Assembly (NCBI GenBank): GCA_027924585.1
Contig: BSBM01000232.1
Location: 24,339,501 to 24,403,500 of the forward strand
DNA length: 64,000 nucleotides
Reading direction: 5' to 3'
From: Larix kaempferi
Taxonomy: Eukaryota; Streptophyta; Pinopsida; Pinales; Pinaceae
Position 1 is the first letter of the stretch. Each line of letters begins with the position of its first letter. This document shows, piece by piece, positions 10,771 to 21,672 of this stretch. The notes under the pieces were generated by a model. It saw nothing but the letters and a program-made list of their open reading frames with translations, did not search any database and was not told the origin of the DNA. A program made the translations under genes and the position numbers.

Positions 10771-11062
10771 ATCTCCCCCTTTGGCATTGATGGAAACCTA
10801 CAATTTATGATGTTGCAAGTGTAATCACCGACTGCTTGTTATCTGCAACTACCTGAACTTCTCCCCCTTTGACATCAATGTCAAAGAAAACATGACAATA
10901 CATCTCCCCCTATCAATATTAACTCATAAATTAGCAAAGAAAACATTCTGGAACCATCTCAGAATTACATTAGATATGCAATAAGCACAAACTCCCCCTG
11001 CCAAAGTGAACAAGTTAGTTGGAACAAGATATCACACCCAACTTCTGGCGTAGATATTCAAA
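10771..11062 (-). other. copia-2 3' untranslated region with multiple polypurine tracts
   Basis: Between the RNase H stop and the LTR there are four tracts of the AGGGGGAG type on the minus strand (near 10772, 10861, 10903 and 10991 as CTCCCCCT on the plus strand), several next to CTTTG. Multiple tracts are typical of SIRE/Maximus elements. The LTR-proximal one is the likely primer. Confidence 0.75.
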
Positions 11063-11488
11063 CTAGATTTTGGATAAGGGTTTAGTTAAGATATCAGCAA
11101 TCTGCTCTTTAGAAGGAATGAAATGTAATTGGACAACTCTGTTTGTAACCTGCTCCCTTAAAAAATGATACTTGATTGGAATGTGTTTGGTCTTGGAATG
11201 AAGAACAGGGTTCTTTGACACACTAATGGCACTTGTGTTATCACAGTGAATAGGAATAGGTTCAGAATATTTCACCTCCAAATCAGCAAGAGTTTGTATC
11301 ATCCATAATACCTGTGTACAGCATGTTGCAGCAGCTATGTATTCAGCCTCAGTAGTAGACAGAGAGATAGAACCTTGCTTTTTACTCATCCATGCTACTA
11401 ATGAATCGCCTAAGAAGAATGCACCTCCACTAGTGCTCTTTCTTTCATCCAAACAATTTGCCCAGTCAGCATCTGAATATGCAATCAA
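11063..11488 (-). pseudogene. copia-2 RNase H
   Basis: The open stretch shows the copia RNase H set: YSDADWA, ERKSTSGGAF, TTEAEYIAAA, CDNTSAI, and the HIPIKYHFLREQV/ADILTKPL tail. It follows the RT segment after one in-frame TAG at 11487-11489 (minus). The TTEAEYIAA and DNTS residues needed for catalysis are intact. Only the upstream stops disable it. Confidence 0.85.
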
Positions 11489-13156
11489 CTAAAAGTTTTG
11501 ATTCCTAGGATACCAGAGACCATAAGTCATTGTGCCTTTCAAGTATTTGAAAATTCTCTTCACAGCTACCAAGTGACTTTGTTTGGGAGCAGACTGAAAT
11601 CTTCCTACCATTCCAACAGCATGCATAATATCAGGACGAGTTGCAGTAATGTACAGAAGACTGCCTATCATTGACCTATATGTTCTTTGATCAACATCTG
11701 GTGAAATATCATCTTTGCTAAGCTTGCAGCCAACAATCATAGGGGTACTAACAGGTGAAGAATCCTCCATCTGAAATTTCATCAACATCTCTTGTAGATA
11801 TTTCTTTTGAGAGATAAATAGTCCTTCAGAACTCTAAGTAATTTGAAGACCAAGCAAGTATGACAGTTCTCCAATCATGGACATTTCAAACTCAGATTGC
11901 ATAGCATTAACAAACCATTGAACAGAAGAAGCATTAGTACATCCAAAAATGATATCGTCATAAACCAAAACAACTAATAAGTCATCACCTTCTGTTTTGA
12001 TATACAGATTACTATTAACATTGCCTTTCTTGAATCCTTTCTCTTGTAAATATTTATCTAATCTATAGTACCATGCTCTTGGCGCTTGTTTCAATCCATA
12101 TAGAGCTTTCTTCAATTTGCAGACATGATCAGGATTGTCTGTTAGAGATAATCCTTCAGGTTGTTCCATATAAACTTCTTCTTCTAAATCTCCATTGAGA
12201 AATGCTGACTTGACATCCATCTGATAAATTTTGAACTTCTTGTGACAGGCATAAGCAAGAAATATTCTGATAGCTTCCATTCTTGCCACAGGTGCAAAGG
12301 TTTCATCAAAATCTTGTCCTTCAACTTGATCATATCCTTTACAGACCAATCTAGCTTTATTCCTGACAATTTGTCCTTGGTCATTCATTTTATTCTTAAA
12401 CGCCCATTTGGACCCAATCACATTCTTGTTTGTTGGCCTAGGAACAAGTTCCCAAGTATTATTCTTTTCAATCTGATCAAGCTCTTCATTCATAGCTTTT
12501 ATCCAATCTTCATCTTCACTGGCTTCATTAAAATTCTCGGGTTCTATGACAGATAAAAAAGCAATGTGAGATTGTTCTGAATTCTTAAGTAACTTACTTC
12601 TTGTCTGAACACCTTCATTCTTGTTGCCAATAATTTGACTTTCAGGATGATTCTTTTGAATAATTCTTGAAGAAGGATTTACTGGTTGTTGCTGTGTACC
12701 TGTACTTTCATTTTTTGACTCAGAGTCTTCCTTTTCTGATTCTTGGACCTGTTCTTCTTCGTCTTCAGCTGCATCTTCTGTATCAACATTGTTTATCTGA
12801 ATATCTTTTACAGGCATACCTTCATCAATCTTAATGTCAATGCTGTCAACCATTTTACGTGACCTCTTATTGTAACATCTGTATCCTTTACTATTTGTAG
12901 CATACCCCAGAAAGATACCTTCATCAACCCTATCATCATATTTGCCAAGATGTTCATCATTGTTTTTGATATAACATTTACTTCCAAAAACTCTAAAATG
13001 CTTGATTGAAGCAGGTCTCCCAAACCACAATTCATAAGGAGTTTTATCACTGTTAGGCCTTAAGTGAGCTTTATTAAGAACATGAACAGCTATGTGAATT
13101 GCTTCTACCCAAAATGTCTGAGAAATATTTCTTTCATTCATCATTGACCTTGCCAT
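11489..13156 (-). pseudogene. copia-2 integrase C-terminus and reverse transcriptase
   Basis: Two open stretches, 11834-13156 and 11489-11788, are split by a TAG near 11834. The first has the integrase tail ([23 protein letters not shown]) and an acidic linker. RT follows with [43 protein letters not shown] and a catalytic [10 protein letters not shown], where the usual YVDD reads YDD. The second carries YRSMIGSLLYITATRPDI. Degraded but readable. Confidence 0.85.
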
Positions 13157-14302
13157 CTGCTGAACTGATCTATTCTGTCTCTAAACTACTCCATTTTACT
13201 GTGGAGTGCTGAAATTGTATATTCTCTTTTGATTCCTTGTTCATTATAGAATTCTTTGAAGTCCCTTGAACAAAACTGTCCTCCTCTATCAGATCTTACT
13301 GCTTTTAATCTTTTTCCTGTTTGATTCTCAGTCAAAGCTTTAAATACTTTGAATTTTTCAAATGCTTCAGATTTTTCTTTCAAGAAAGCAACCCATGTTA
13401 GTCTAGAGTAATCATCAATAACCAGCATAAAATAGTTTTCTTTATCTATTCCTTCCTTTCTTGATGGTCCACATAAATCCATATGTACTAATTGAAGAGG
13501 TTTATCTGTTGATGTGAAGCTCTTAGATTTAAACTGAGTTCGAGTCAATTTTCCCATTTGACAAGGTTTACATACAGCATCATATGGTTTTGAAATCTTA
13601 GGAAAATCTTTTACAGCTTCATTGTTCCTAAGTTTGATTAAATGATCAAAACTCAAATGTCCAAGTCTTCTATGCCATAACCAACTCTCATCATACTTGC
13701 TTAGATGACACTCTTCCTTATCTTCTTTCATTACATAGGCATTATTTTCTATTCTTATACCTTTGGAAACCAATTGTCCTGAAGATACAGATTTTATTTT
13801 GCATTCTTTAGAATTGAATACAACTTCACATCCTCTATCACATACCTGACTGACACTAAGAAGATTATGCTTCAATCCATCCACAAATAATACATCTTCA
13901 GCTTTTCCTTTACTAGTTAGATGTACCAATCCTTTGCCTTTGATTTTCCCTGGAGCATCATTTCCAAAAGTTACATCTCCTGATTTGTGTTCACTCAGAG
14001 ATAGAAATTTACCTTTATCTCCAGTCATGTGCTTGGAACAACCACTGTCAATATACCAGGGGTCCTTTTGTCTTTGAGCAGAAAGCACTAATCCACACTA
14101 GTTGTTTTCTTTCTTCTTCCATACTTTAGCCTTTTTAACAGAAAAATCTATTCTTGAATCTGATTCATAATTCTTTAAACGACAATCTATGACCTTGTGT
14201 CCAAAATTATGACAAATATAACATTCTGGTTGATTGTACATAGACTCAAAAGAATTTATATTTCTGGCATAATCTCTTCTTCTTGCTGGAAAAGGTGTAG
14301 TA
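13157..14302 (-). pseudogene. copia-2 gag zinc knuckle, protease and integrase core
   Basis: The gag end shows a CCHC knuckle (CYICHNFGHKVIDC) near 14190-14230, then a stop at about 14100. The protease DSGCSKHMTGDKGKF is at about 14030-14060. The integrase has the HHCC motif (HRRLGHLSFDH... CKPCQMGK), the first Asp in HMDLCGP and the second in VRSDRGGQF. A frameshift and two stops just after, near 13175-13210, remove the third catalytic residue from the frame. Confidence 0.85.
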
Positions 14303-15342
14303 TGATACAGAAGCTCTTAAAAAAGGATGTTAAGTTTATATGGTCGGATGAAGGTAGAAATGCATTTAAATGCATAAAGGACAGCATAACTAAAGCACCG
14401 GTTTTGGTCAGCCCTGATTACACAAAAGATTTTCAAATTTTCTCATTTGCATAAGAAGACATGATTGCAGGGGTGTTGCTTCAAAAGAATAATGAAGGTT
14501 TCGAGCAACCCATTGCATTCATGAGCAGAGCATTACAAAACTCTGAGTTAAAATATACCCTAATGGAAAAGCAAGCCTATGCATTAGTAAAATCCCTTAA
14601 ACATTTCAGAACGTATGTTGGCTATTCTAAGATAATTGGTTATGTGCCACATGCAGCAGTAAAGGATATATTATCCCAGCAAGATTGCTTAGGGATAACA
14701 GGGAAGTGGGTCTCTAAAATACAAGAATACGACTTAGAGATTAGACCTACTAAACTCATTAAGGGACAAGGCCTTGCAAAGATGTTAACTCAGGGGAATG
14801 AGGAAGCCTTGGGAATGGTGTCTCAAAACAGTTTGTCAGAAGAGGTCAAGTCAACAGAGCTTCAACGATTAGAACAATGTGAATGGTATACAGATATCAT
14901 TTTCTTCTTAAACAACCTCACATGCCCAAACCACCTAATAGGACATAAGAGACGAGCATTGAGGTTAAGGGCCACTAAGTATTGCATCACTCAAAATGGA
15001 CTGGATTGGAGAAACCCAGACAGATTGATACTTAGGTGTGTCGATAAACCAGAGTCCAAAAAACTCTTGGTCGATTTTCACTCGGGATTTTGTGGTGGTC
15101 ACTACGCAGCAAAAACTACAGCCCACAAGATCCTCTGAGCTGGCTATTACTAGCCAAGTATTTTTTCAGATGTGCACAAGTATGTTAGGAGTTGTCAGCA
15201 ATGTCAATTTTTTGTCGGAAAACAGAACCTAGCAACTTTACATTCGAAACTAGTAATAGTCCAAGCCCCTTTTCAACAGTGGGGGCATCATTTCATCGGT
15301 CAGTTCAAGGATAACTCAAGCAATGGTTATTCATGGATCCTT
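14303..15342 (+). pseudogene. gypsy-A RT end, conventional RNase H and integrase N-terminus
   Basis: Sequence resumes at QKLLKKDVKFIW, the RT connection. RNase H follows with AGVLLQKN, PIAFMSRAL, YTLMEKQAYALVKSLK and the KLIKGQGLAKML tail. The integrase zinc domain is spread over 14940-15240 (RRALRLRA..., GFCGGHYA, CQQCQFF), with stops at 15136-15138 and near 15151. A TAA lies near 14454. The reading ends at NGYSWIL where the chromovirus begins. About 75 codons of RT thumb/connection are missing between the two sides of copia-2. Confidence 0.85.
15338..15342. other. Left target-site duplication TCCTT of the chromovirus
   Basis: TCCTT precedes the LTR start TGTAATG and recurs at 22884-22888 right after the 3' LTR. 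The sister copy gypsy-D has the uninterrupted site near 61249. Confidence 0.9.
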
Positions 15343-16562
15343 TGTAATGTCTTCTTTTGCTTAAGCATTGAGGACCATCCCACTAACCTATTTGATTCCC
15401 ATAGGTTCGAGCGGGCACTGACAGTCAGGGAATCAGCTGAGGATTGATGCCATATCAGAAAATCTAGGGAATTGATATTATATCATCATTAGATAGACAA
15501 GGGCCACCTGAGCCAAAGGCCACCTTCATGCATGACATCTGAGCATTTCTTCATGATGCATGCACCTGATTAAGTCTCCAGGCACCTGCATGCAAGTCAA
15601 CTGCGAATTAGAAGGTAAAGTGACCTAATTAGGTTAAAAGTTAGGTTATTTGCAATTCAGTGTTATAAAAGAATGGTAAAGTGAATGGAGAAACACACTT
15701 ATATGATTATTGAATTGAGAATTCGAATTGGAGAGCTCAGCAAGCTAAGTTGGGGTTGAGTGCATGCTCAGCTAACTGGTGTATTTCGGCAGCGAAATCT
15801 ATCTTCCCTGGTTCATCATCAGGTTGGATCATTCAGATTCAACAGTGCTTCATCATCAGGATCTATTCATCAGTTGTTTCAAGAGATCGAGTTATTCACT
15901 GGATTGGGGGATTCGCTCTCTTGCTTGGGCGCATTGTTCAATTATACATTCATTCGTTTTACAGTCAACAGGGAGAAGAACCTCTGCATGTTGCTCCCAT
16001 CCTTCTTAGAGTGGCCACATTACCCCTCCCCTGGAAGAAGGGCTTCTCTATTGGACTCTTGAGAGAGTTATCAACAGTTGGTACTATTGGAGGACGTTTG
16101 CATGCCTGAGGGTGAATTGCTTTGGAGAGATATTCACGTTTTGGGCTATTGAGCCATCACATCTTCTGCATGCAGCTTCTATCATCATCAGAGGGGCACT
16201 ATAACCCTATTGCACCTTATCTGGGTCTTGATCAATCAAGTATCATTTATTACGGAGTAGTTATAGCTTGGAGGAGGGTGCACTTATCTCTAGGAGGATG
16301 ACTTGGCTTATCTCTTTATTCATCCAGCATAATATCTGCATGTGGGGATCATCCTCATCGACATTAGCAGATCTATACAGTGGTATGTACATGCATTAAT
16401 TCCTCCTACTTTCTAGCATTTCAATGTTTTCTAGGTTACAGATCTGCATGCAACTGCATGCATGCAGAGATCGGGGTTTACTTTTATATTTCATTGAGAC
16501 ATAAGCCTACTAGCCATCTACAGTACACAAAAAAAGAAAAAATATCAGTTTGGGATATTACA
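15343..16562 (+). mobile_element. 5' LTR of the chromovirus
   Basis: 1220 bp, starting TGTAATGTC and ending GGATATTACA. The TATA-like TTATAAAAG is at 15663-15671. The GCATGC-rich body is nearly identical to 21673-22883. Confidence 0.92.
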
Positions 16563-16563
16563 G

Positions 16564-16575
16564 TGGTATCAGAGC
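16564..16575 (+). other. Primer-binding site of the chromovirus
   Basis: TGGTATCAGAGC, complementary to the 3' end of initiator tRNA-Met, one base after the 5' LTR. Confidence 0.92.
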
Positions 16576-16611
16576 ATGTTCCTTGCCAGCTGTGGGCATG
16601 CAAAATTGTAA

Positions 16612-17988
16612 ATGAATTCAGAAGATCCATACAACATTACTTACCGGAGACAGAGGTTTAGAAACAGCGATAGAGGAGATGAGTTAGAGGACATAGAGTT
16701 GGGGGATAGAGAGTATCAGTTTGGAAATGTTTTCAATAGTCTCATCTCGGCTATAAAAGAACTCACTACTGGACAAAAAGAAATGATGAGTACCTTCAGA
16801 CAAATGACAGAGAAAAATGGGCCCACCCCACACAGCCCCTTGTTTCCCAATAGTGATAGGGTATCCACCAGTGGTAGTGGGGAGCACTTACATACCAACA
16901 TGCAGAGCCATCCCCATATATACAACAAGCCATCCTGACCTACCATGCCTCAATTCTTAGATAGTCCTGTTGCAGTGCCTCTAGCACAAGTAGAACTAGA
17001 AGAATCCATGAGTGCCTATCTGAGAGAGTATAGAGCTTTAGGAGATGACTTCCATTCAGCCATGACTTTCACTGACTTCTGCCACTTTAAAAGTAAGAAC
17101 AAACCCAGAGCTTACAATAGACCATTCACCCATAACTATGAGTTACAGCGCACCGTAGGGAAACTGACTATCCCTACCTTTGAGGGTACCCGGGGTGGCC
17201 CAACCCGAAATTGGGTGAAGAAGTTGAATACATACTTCCAGCTCAACCCCATGATTGAGACAGATGCCATTAAATTGGCTACTTTGCATTTGGATGGAGA
17301 GGCCCATGAGTGGTGGTAACATAGGTTGGTGGCGTTGGGTCACAACACCATCACTTCATATTCTAACTTTACACAGAGGCTCATTGAGCGATTTGACCGA
17401 AAGGACCCTGAGGTGCATTTTAGAGAGCTGGCACAGCTCAAGCAGACAAGTAGTGCAGATGCATTCATTTCAGAGTTTCAGAGGTTGGCAGTCATGGTGA
17501 CAGATATTTCAAAGAGCAAATTGATTATGCTATTTACAGAGGCTCTCACTGAGCCCTTACGTGGATGGGTCAAGTCTTATAAACCCACCCTAGCCGATGC
17601 CATCAGTCGGACTAGAGATTTGCAGGATGCAGTACCCAAGAATAGATTTCCTCCCAGAACTAATTTCCCTATCAAAGAAAAAGAGAAGAAAACCTTCGAG
17701 AAAGAGTGGCCCAAGAAAGAATGGATGGATAAAGATACTCGCCAGGACCTCAGAAGAAAAAAGTTATGTTTCACTTGTCATGACCCATGGGAGCAAGGTC
17801 ATAGATGTTCAGGGAAGGGAAAGGCCTACTACATAGAGGCCTATTCAGACAGTGGGGAGGATGAGGATTATCAGGATCAGGAGCAGGGAGCGACACCAGA
17901 GACAGTTGATGAGGGACAACCCTCAGGAGGTACTATTGCTACCATGACAGGGGTCCCTAGATTCCACACTCTCCGGATCAGGGGTACC
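16612..17988 (+). pseudogene. Chromovirus gag
   Basis: Gag is split by two stops: TGA at about 16936 and TAA at about 17317 (after EWW). The capsid region shows the retrotransposon-gag pattern: [45 protein letters not shown] and EFQRLAVMV. It is followed by a basic region and a zinc knuckle, [14 protein letters not shown], of the CFxCG..W.xGHxC chromovirus type. Protein start at ATG 16612 is 37 bp after the primer site. The frame runs directly into RT through a deletion. Confidence 0.85.
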
Positions 17989-19184
17989 GTCAAAGAACTG
18001 CTCAAGCTAGGGTACATCAAACCTAGCTCCAGTCCATTTGCATCTTCAATAGTGCTAGTGAAGAAAAAGGATGGGACCTTACGCATGTGCATCAACTACA
18101 GGGCACTCAACAAGAAGACCATAAAAAACAGGTATCCCATACCCAGGATTGATGAGTTGATGGATGTACTACAAGGGACAAAGTACTTTTCCAAGATTGA
18201 CCTTCACTCAGGTTACCATCAGATTCAGGTTAGGGAATAGGATGTTCCAAAGACCGCTTTCCGTTGCCACTACGGACATTATGAGTTTCTAGTGATGCCA
18301 TTTGGGATCACTAATGCACCAGCTACTTTCCAGTCATGCATGAACAACATCTTCAAGAAACAGTTACGCAAGCATCTTCTGGTATTCTTCGACGACATAT
18401 TGATATACAGCAAAACTTGGGAAGAACATTTGAGACATCTAGACGAGGTACTTGGCATCTTACAGGAGCAGTCACTATATGCCAAAATGTCCAAATGTGA
18501 GTTTGGCATGCAGGAGATGTTATATTTAGGGCATGTGATAGGGGCCAATGGGGTCCAAGTGCACTTAGAGAAGATTCGGGCCATATTGGATTGGCCTACA
18601 CCCAAAAAAGTGACAGAACTGAAGGGCTTTTTGGGCCTTTGCACCTACTAAAAGTGGTATGTCAGTGGATTCTCACAGATGACCGGATCCCTCACAGATC
18701 TTACCAAGAAGGGGGCATTCAGTTGGTCGGAGACAGCACGACAGACATTCGAGAAAATGAAAAAGGTAATGAGTTCATGCCCAGTGTTAGCTCTAACGAA
18801 CTTTTCTCAACCCTTTGTGTTAGAATGTGATGCTTCATGAGAGGGAATTGGGGCAGTATTGATGCAGATCAACCACCCCATTGCATTTGAGAGCAGGAAG
18901 CTCAAAGACTATGAGCGCCACTATTCGATATATGACAAAGAGATGTTAGCCATTCTCCATGCGCTAACCAAGTTCAGGCAATGCTTAGTGGGTGGCATAT
19001 TCAAAGTTAAGACAGATCATAACAGCTTGAAATACTTCCTAGAGCAGAAAGAGTTAAGCGAGAGGCAACAGAAATGGGTGAGCAAAATTCAAGCCTACGA
19101 CTTCGAGATTGAGTACGTTAAGGGAAAGAACAATGTAGTGGCCGATTCACTTTCTAGACGACCAGCTACTTTATCCCTTATGAG
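17989..19184 (+). pseudogene. Chromovirus RT (N-terminus deleted) and RNase H
   Basis: The first residues of the protease region ([10 protein letters not shown]) are followed at once by RT sequence [10 protein letters not shown], so the protease active site and early RT are gone while the frame is kept. RT motifs follow: [42 protein letters not shown] and the catalytic FFDDILIYS. RNase H has LECDAS, RHYSIYDKEML and KTDHNSLKYF. Stops lie at 18238-18240, 18649-18651 and 18837-18839. The frame ends at the hAT-2 insertion. Confidence 0.88.
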
Positions 19185-20227
19185 CTAAGTTGCCAAGGTA
19201 CTTGGGTACTGGGACGGGTACGGGTACGCCACTTTTTGATACAGGGTACTTGGGTACGTCGGGGTACTGTAGATATATATATATATATTAAATTTTCAAG
19301 TTTATAAATTATATTCTATATTAATATTTATTATTAAGTTTTCCTTTGTTCAATATTCATTGTTCAACAAGTAAACAGTAAACTCCAACACACATTGGCA
19401 TTGCACATTGCTTGAAATTCAATTGCATATTGATATCGATATGAATCATCATGATGATATATGTCCATTGTCATACTACATCCAAAATTTGACAAATGGC
19501 ATTTGCCATATTTTCGAACATGAAATACAAAATGCAAAAATACTATTTAAATACTAAACGTCATAGTTGATTTCAGATTTGGCTTCCTCAAGCCATCTAT
19601 GCTAGACCAATAGCATATGCAACATCATTGTATACATCTAATTTGAATATGTGATGTAAGACTTGTTGAGACATGAATCATGATACATATGCCTTGAAAT
19701 GCCTCAAAGGCTGAAAGTTATTTGTAAGAAGAATAGTTTGGCTTGTGTAAGGAGCTTGTTGCACTAACCTGAGATTACAGGTTTATTATTTTATAACAAC
19801 GTAACTACGTAAGTATGTCTATTGCTATTCAGAAATTGTGTAATAGCAGATTGAGATAATGCGTTTATTCATGTTGTGGAAGTCATTGGACCAACTGGCT
19901 GCACACTTGGACATCTTTGGGAGAGGGCCCCACCTTACCCTACCCCTTCTTCACTTCAAAACTTTAAAAAAATTTGGATTTTGAAGTCCACAGGCTAAGA
20001 TTTATGGGCCAGAAGTACCCCCGAAGTACCCAAAATCAGGGTACTTTGCCTTTTTTGGAGTACCAGTACCCGACTGGACAGTGCAAGGTACCGGGTACTT
20101 GGGCAAGGTACCGAGTACTTCTTGGGTACTCCCAGGAGTACCCGTTCCCGTACCGGGTACTCCGGTACGGGTACCCGGTACTGGTACACGTGCCCGACCC
20201 CCCGGTACGGGTACCATGGCTACTTAG
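19185..20227. mobile_element. Non-autonomous hAT-like DNA transposon (hAT-2)
   Basis: The insertion is flanked by 8-bp repeats CTTATGAG (19177-19184 and 20228-20235). Its termini are inverted: CTAAGTTGCCAAGGTAC on the left and the complement of CTAAGTAGCCATGGTAC on the right. About 70 bases at the left and 220 at the right are dense in GGGTAC/GTACCC words. The AT-rich centre has no coding capacity. Removing it and one duplication copy leaves chromovirus pol in frame. The first bases of its ends match those of hAT-1. Confidence 0.82.
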
Positions 20228-20235
20228 CTTATGAG

Positions 20236-21660
20236 CATCTCATCACACTGGAGATCTCATCTTTTGGTTGATTACTCCAAAGATAAGTTTGCTTGCGAGC
20301 TATTAGATGGACAGATTCAGGATGACAGGTATCGGGTTATTGATGACATCATATACTACAAGAACAGAATCTTCTTAGTTCCAGAGTCTTCACTCAAGAA
20401 GAAGGTTTTACAAACATCGCATGATTCACCATTAGCAGGGCATCAAGGGTTTCTCAAGACCTACAGACATATTAGAGAGAGGTTCTCATGGAAGGGCCTC
20501 AAGAATGATGTGATACAGCATGTGAGAGAGTGCAACTTGTGCCAACAAAATAAAATAGAGCACACCCACCCGGCTGGTTTATTACAACCTTTGCCTATTC
20601 CCGAGCAGAAGTGGGAGAGCATCTCCATGGACTTCATTACAGGATTGCCCAAGGTTCAAGGTAGAGACTGCTTGTACGTAGTGGTGGACAGGTGGACCAA
20701 GTTCGCTCACTTCTTTGCCATTCCTTCAGATTATTCAGCAGCTCAGGTGGCAGAACTATTCTTCAAAGAGGTATTCAGACTCCACGGGTTACTGAAGACC
20801 ATTGTCAGTGATAGAGATAGCAAATTCACTGGAGCCTTTTGGCAAGAGCTCTTCAGATTAGTGGGAACCGAGTTAGCTATGAGCACGAGTTATCATCCAC
20901 AAAGCGATGGACAGACTGAGATAGTTAACAAGTGGATTGAGGGGTATTTGAGGAATTACGTAGCAAGCCAGCAGAAGACATGGATCAGGTAGCTACACTT
21001 AGCTGAGCATTGCTACAATACCACCCATCATATGACCATTGGGATGAGTCCTTTCCGAGCTCTATATGGATACGACGCCCTTACTTTTGCGGATTTGGTA
21101 TTTGGTGATAGCAGGGCCCTCAAGGCCAAAGAGTGGATTCAGGAGAGTCAAGACATCCTTAGCATACTCAGGAAGAACATAGAGTCTGCTTAGAATCAGC
21201 AGAAGATAAACGCAGACAGGCGCAGTTTTGAGGTAGGAGACCTCGTTTATTTACACGTCCAACCTTACCGACAGTCATCTCTAAAAAAGAAAGGAGAGGA
21301 AAAACTCAAACCTCGCTTCTATGGTCCATATAAGATAATTCAGAAGGTCGGAGAGGTAGCATATGAGCTAGAATTACCCCCAGAGAGCAAGATTCACAAC
21401 ATATTTCATGTCTCCAACCTCAAGAAGGCAGTCAGTCAGCAACTTGTTACATCTTCAGAGCTGCCCCCCCTTGATGATGAGGGGCAATTGATTTTGATTC
21501 CTGAGCACATTCTAGAGGTGCGAGAGCGGAAACTAAGGAACAGGATCATCAGAGACTACTCGGTTCAGTGGAGAGATCTTCCTATAGAGAAGGCCACATG
21601 GGAGGGAGAATAGGTATTACAGCACCCAGCTTTATAGTTGCTTGAGGACAAGCAAATTCG
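20236..21660 (+). pseudogene. Chromovirus integrase and chromodomain
   Basis: The integrase has the zinc domain (H..H in PLAGHQGFLKTYRHI, CNLCQQNK), then catalytic positions in SMDFITGLP, IVSDRDSKF and SDGQTEIVNKW. After a TAG at about 20990 the frame continues with AEHCYNTTHH..GMSPFRALYGY, PRFYGPYKII and HNIFHVSNLKK, then the chromodomain-like tail ILEVRER...VQWRDLP. Further stops are near 21193 and 21613. All three DDE positions are visible. Confidence 0.88.
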
Positions 21661-21672
21661 AGCGGGGAGGAC
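21661..21672 (+). other. Polypurine tract of the chromovirus
   Basis: AGCGGGGAGGAC immediately before the 3' LTR start TGTAATG. Confidence 0.75.

Larger units (their letters stand above)
9368..14302 (-). mobile_element. SIRE/Maximus-like Ty1/copia element copia-2 (5'-truncated)
   Basis: Minus-strand order is gag zinc knuckle, protease, integrase, RT, RNase H, a 3' region with several polypurine-like tracts, then the 3' LTR. The 5' LTR, primer site and most of gag are missing. On the right the element ends inside gag, directly against resumed gypsy-A RNase H sequence near 14303. Multiple AGGGGGAG tracts and the DSGCSKHM protease motif point to the SIRE/Maximus lineage. Confidence 0.85.

Noticed and set aside
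15750-16109. ORFs of about 100-120 residues repeated at 22090-22439
   Set aside because: They lie inside the two chromovirus LTRs and are not conserved between copies as protein.
19185-20227. Mutator-like element with 9-bp duplication CTTATGAGC
   Set aside because: A 9-bp reading is possible, but the terminal inverted repeats align only if the duplication is 8 bp, and hAT-1 shows an 8-bp duplication with the same ends.
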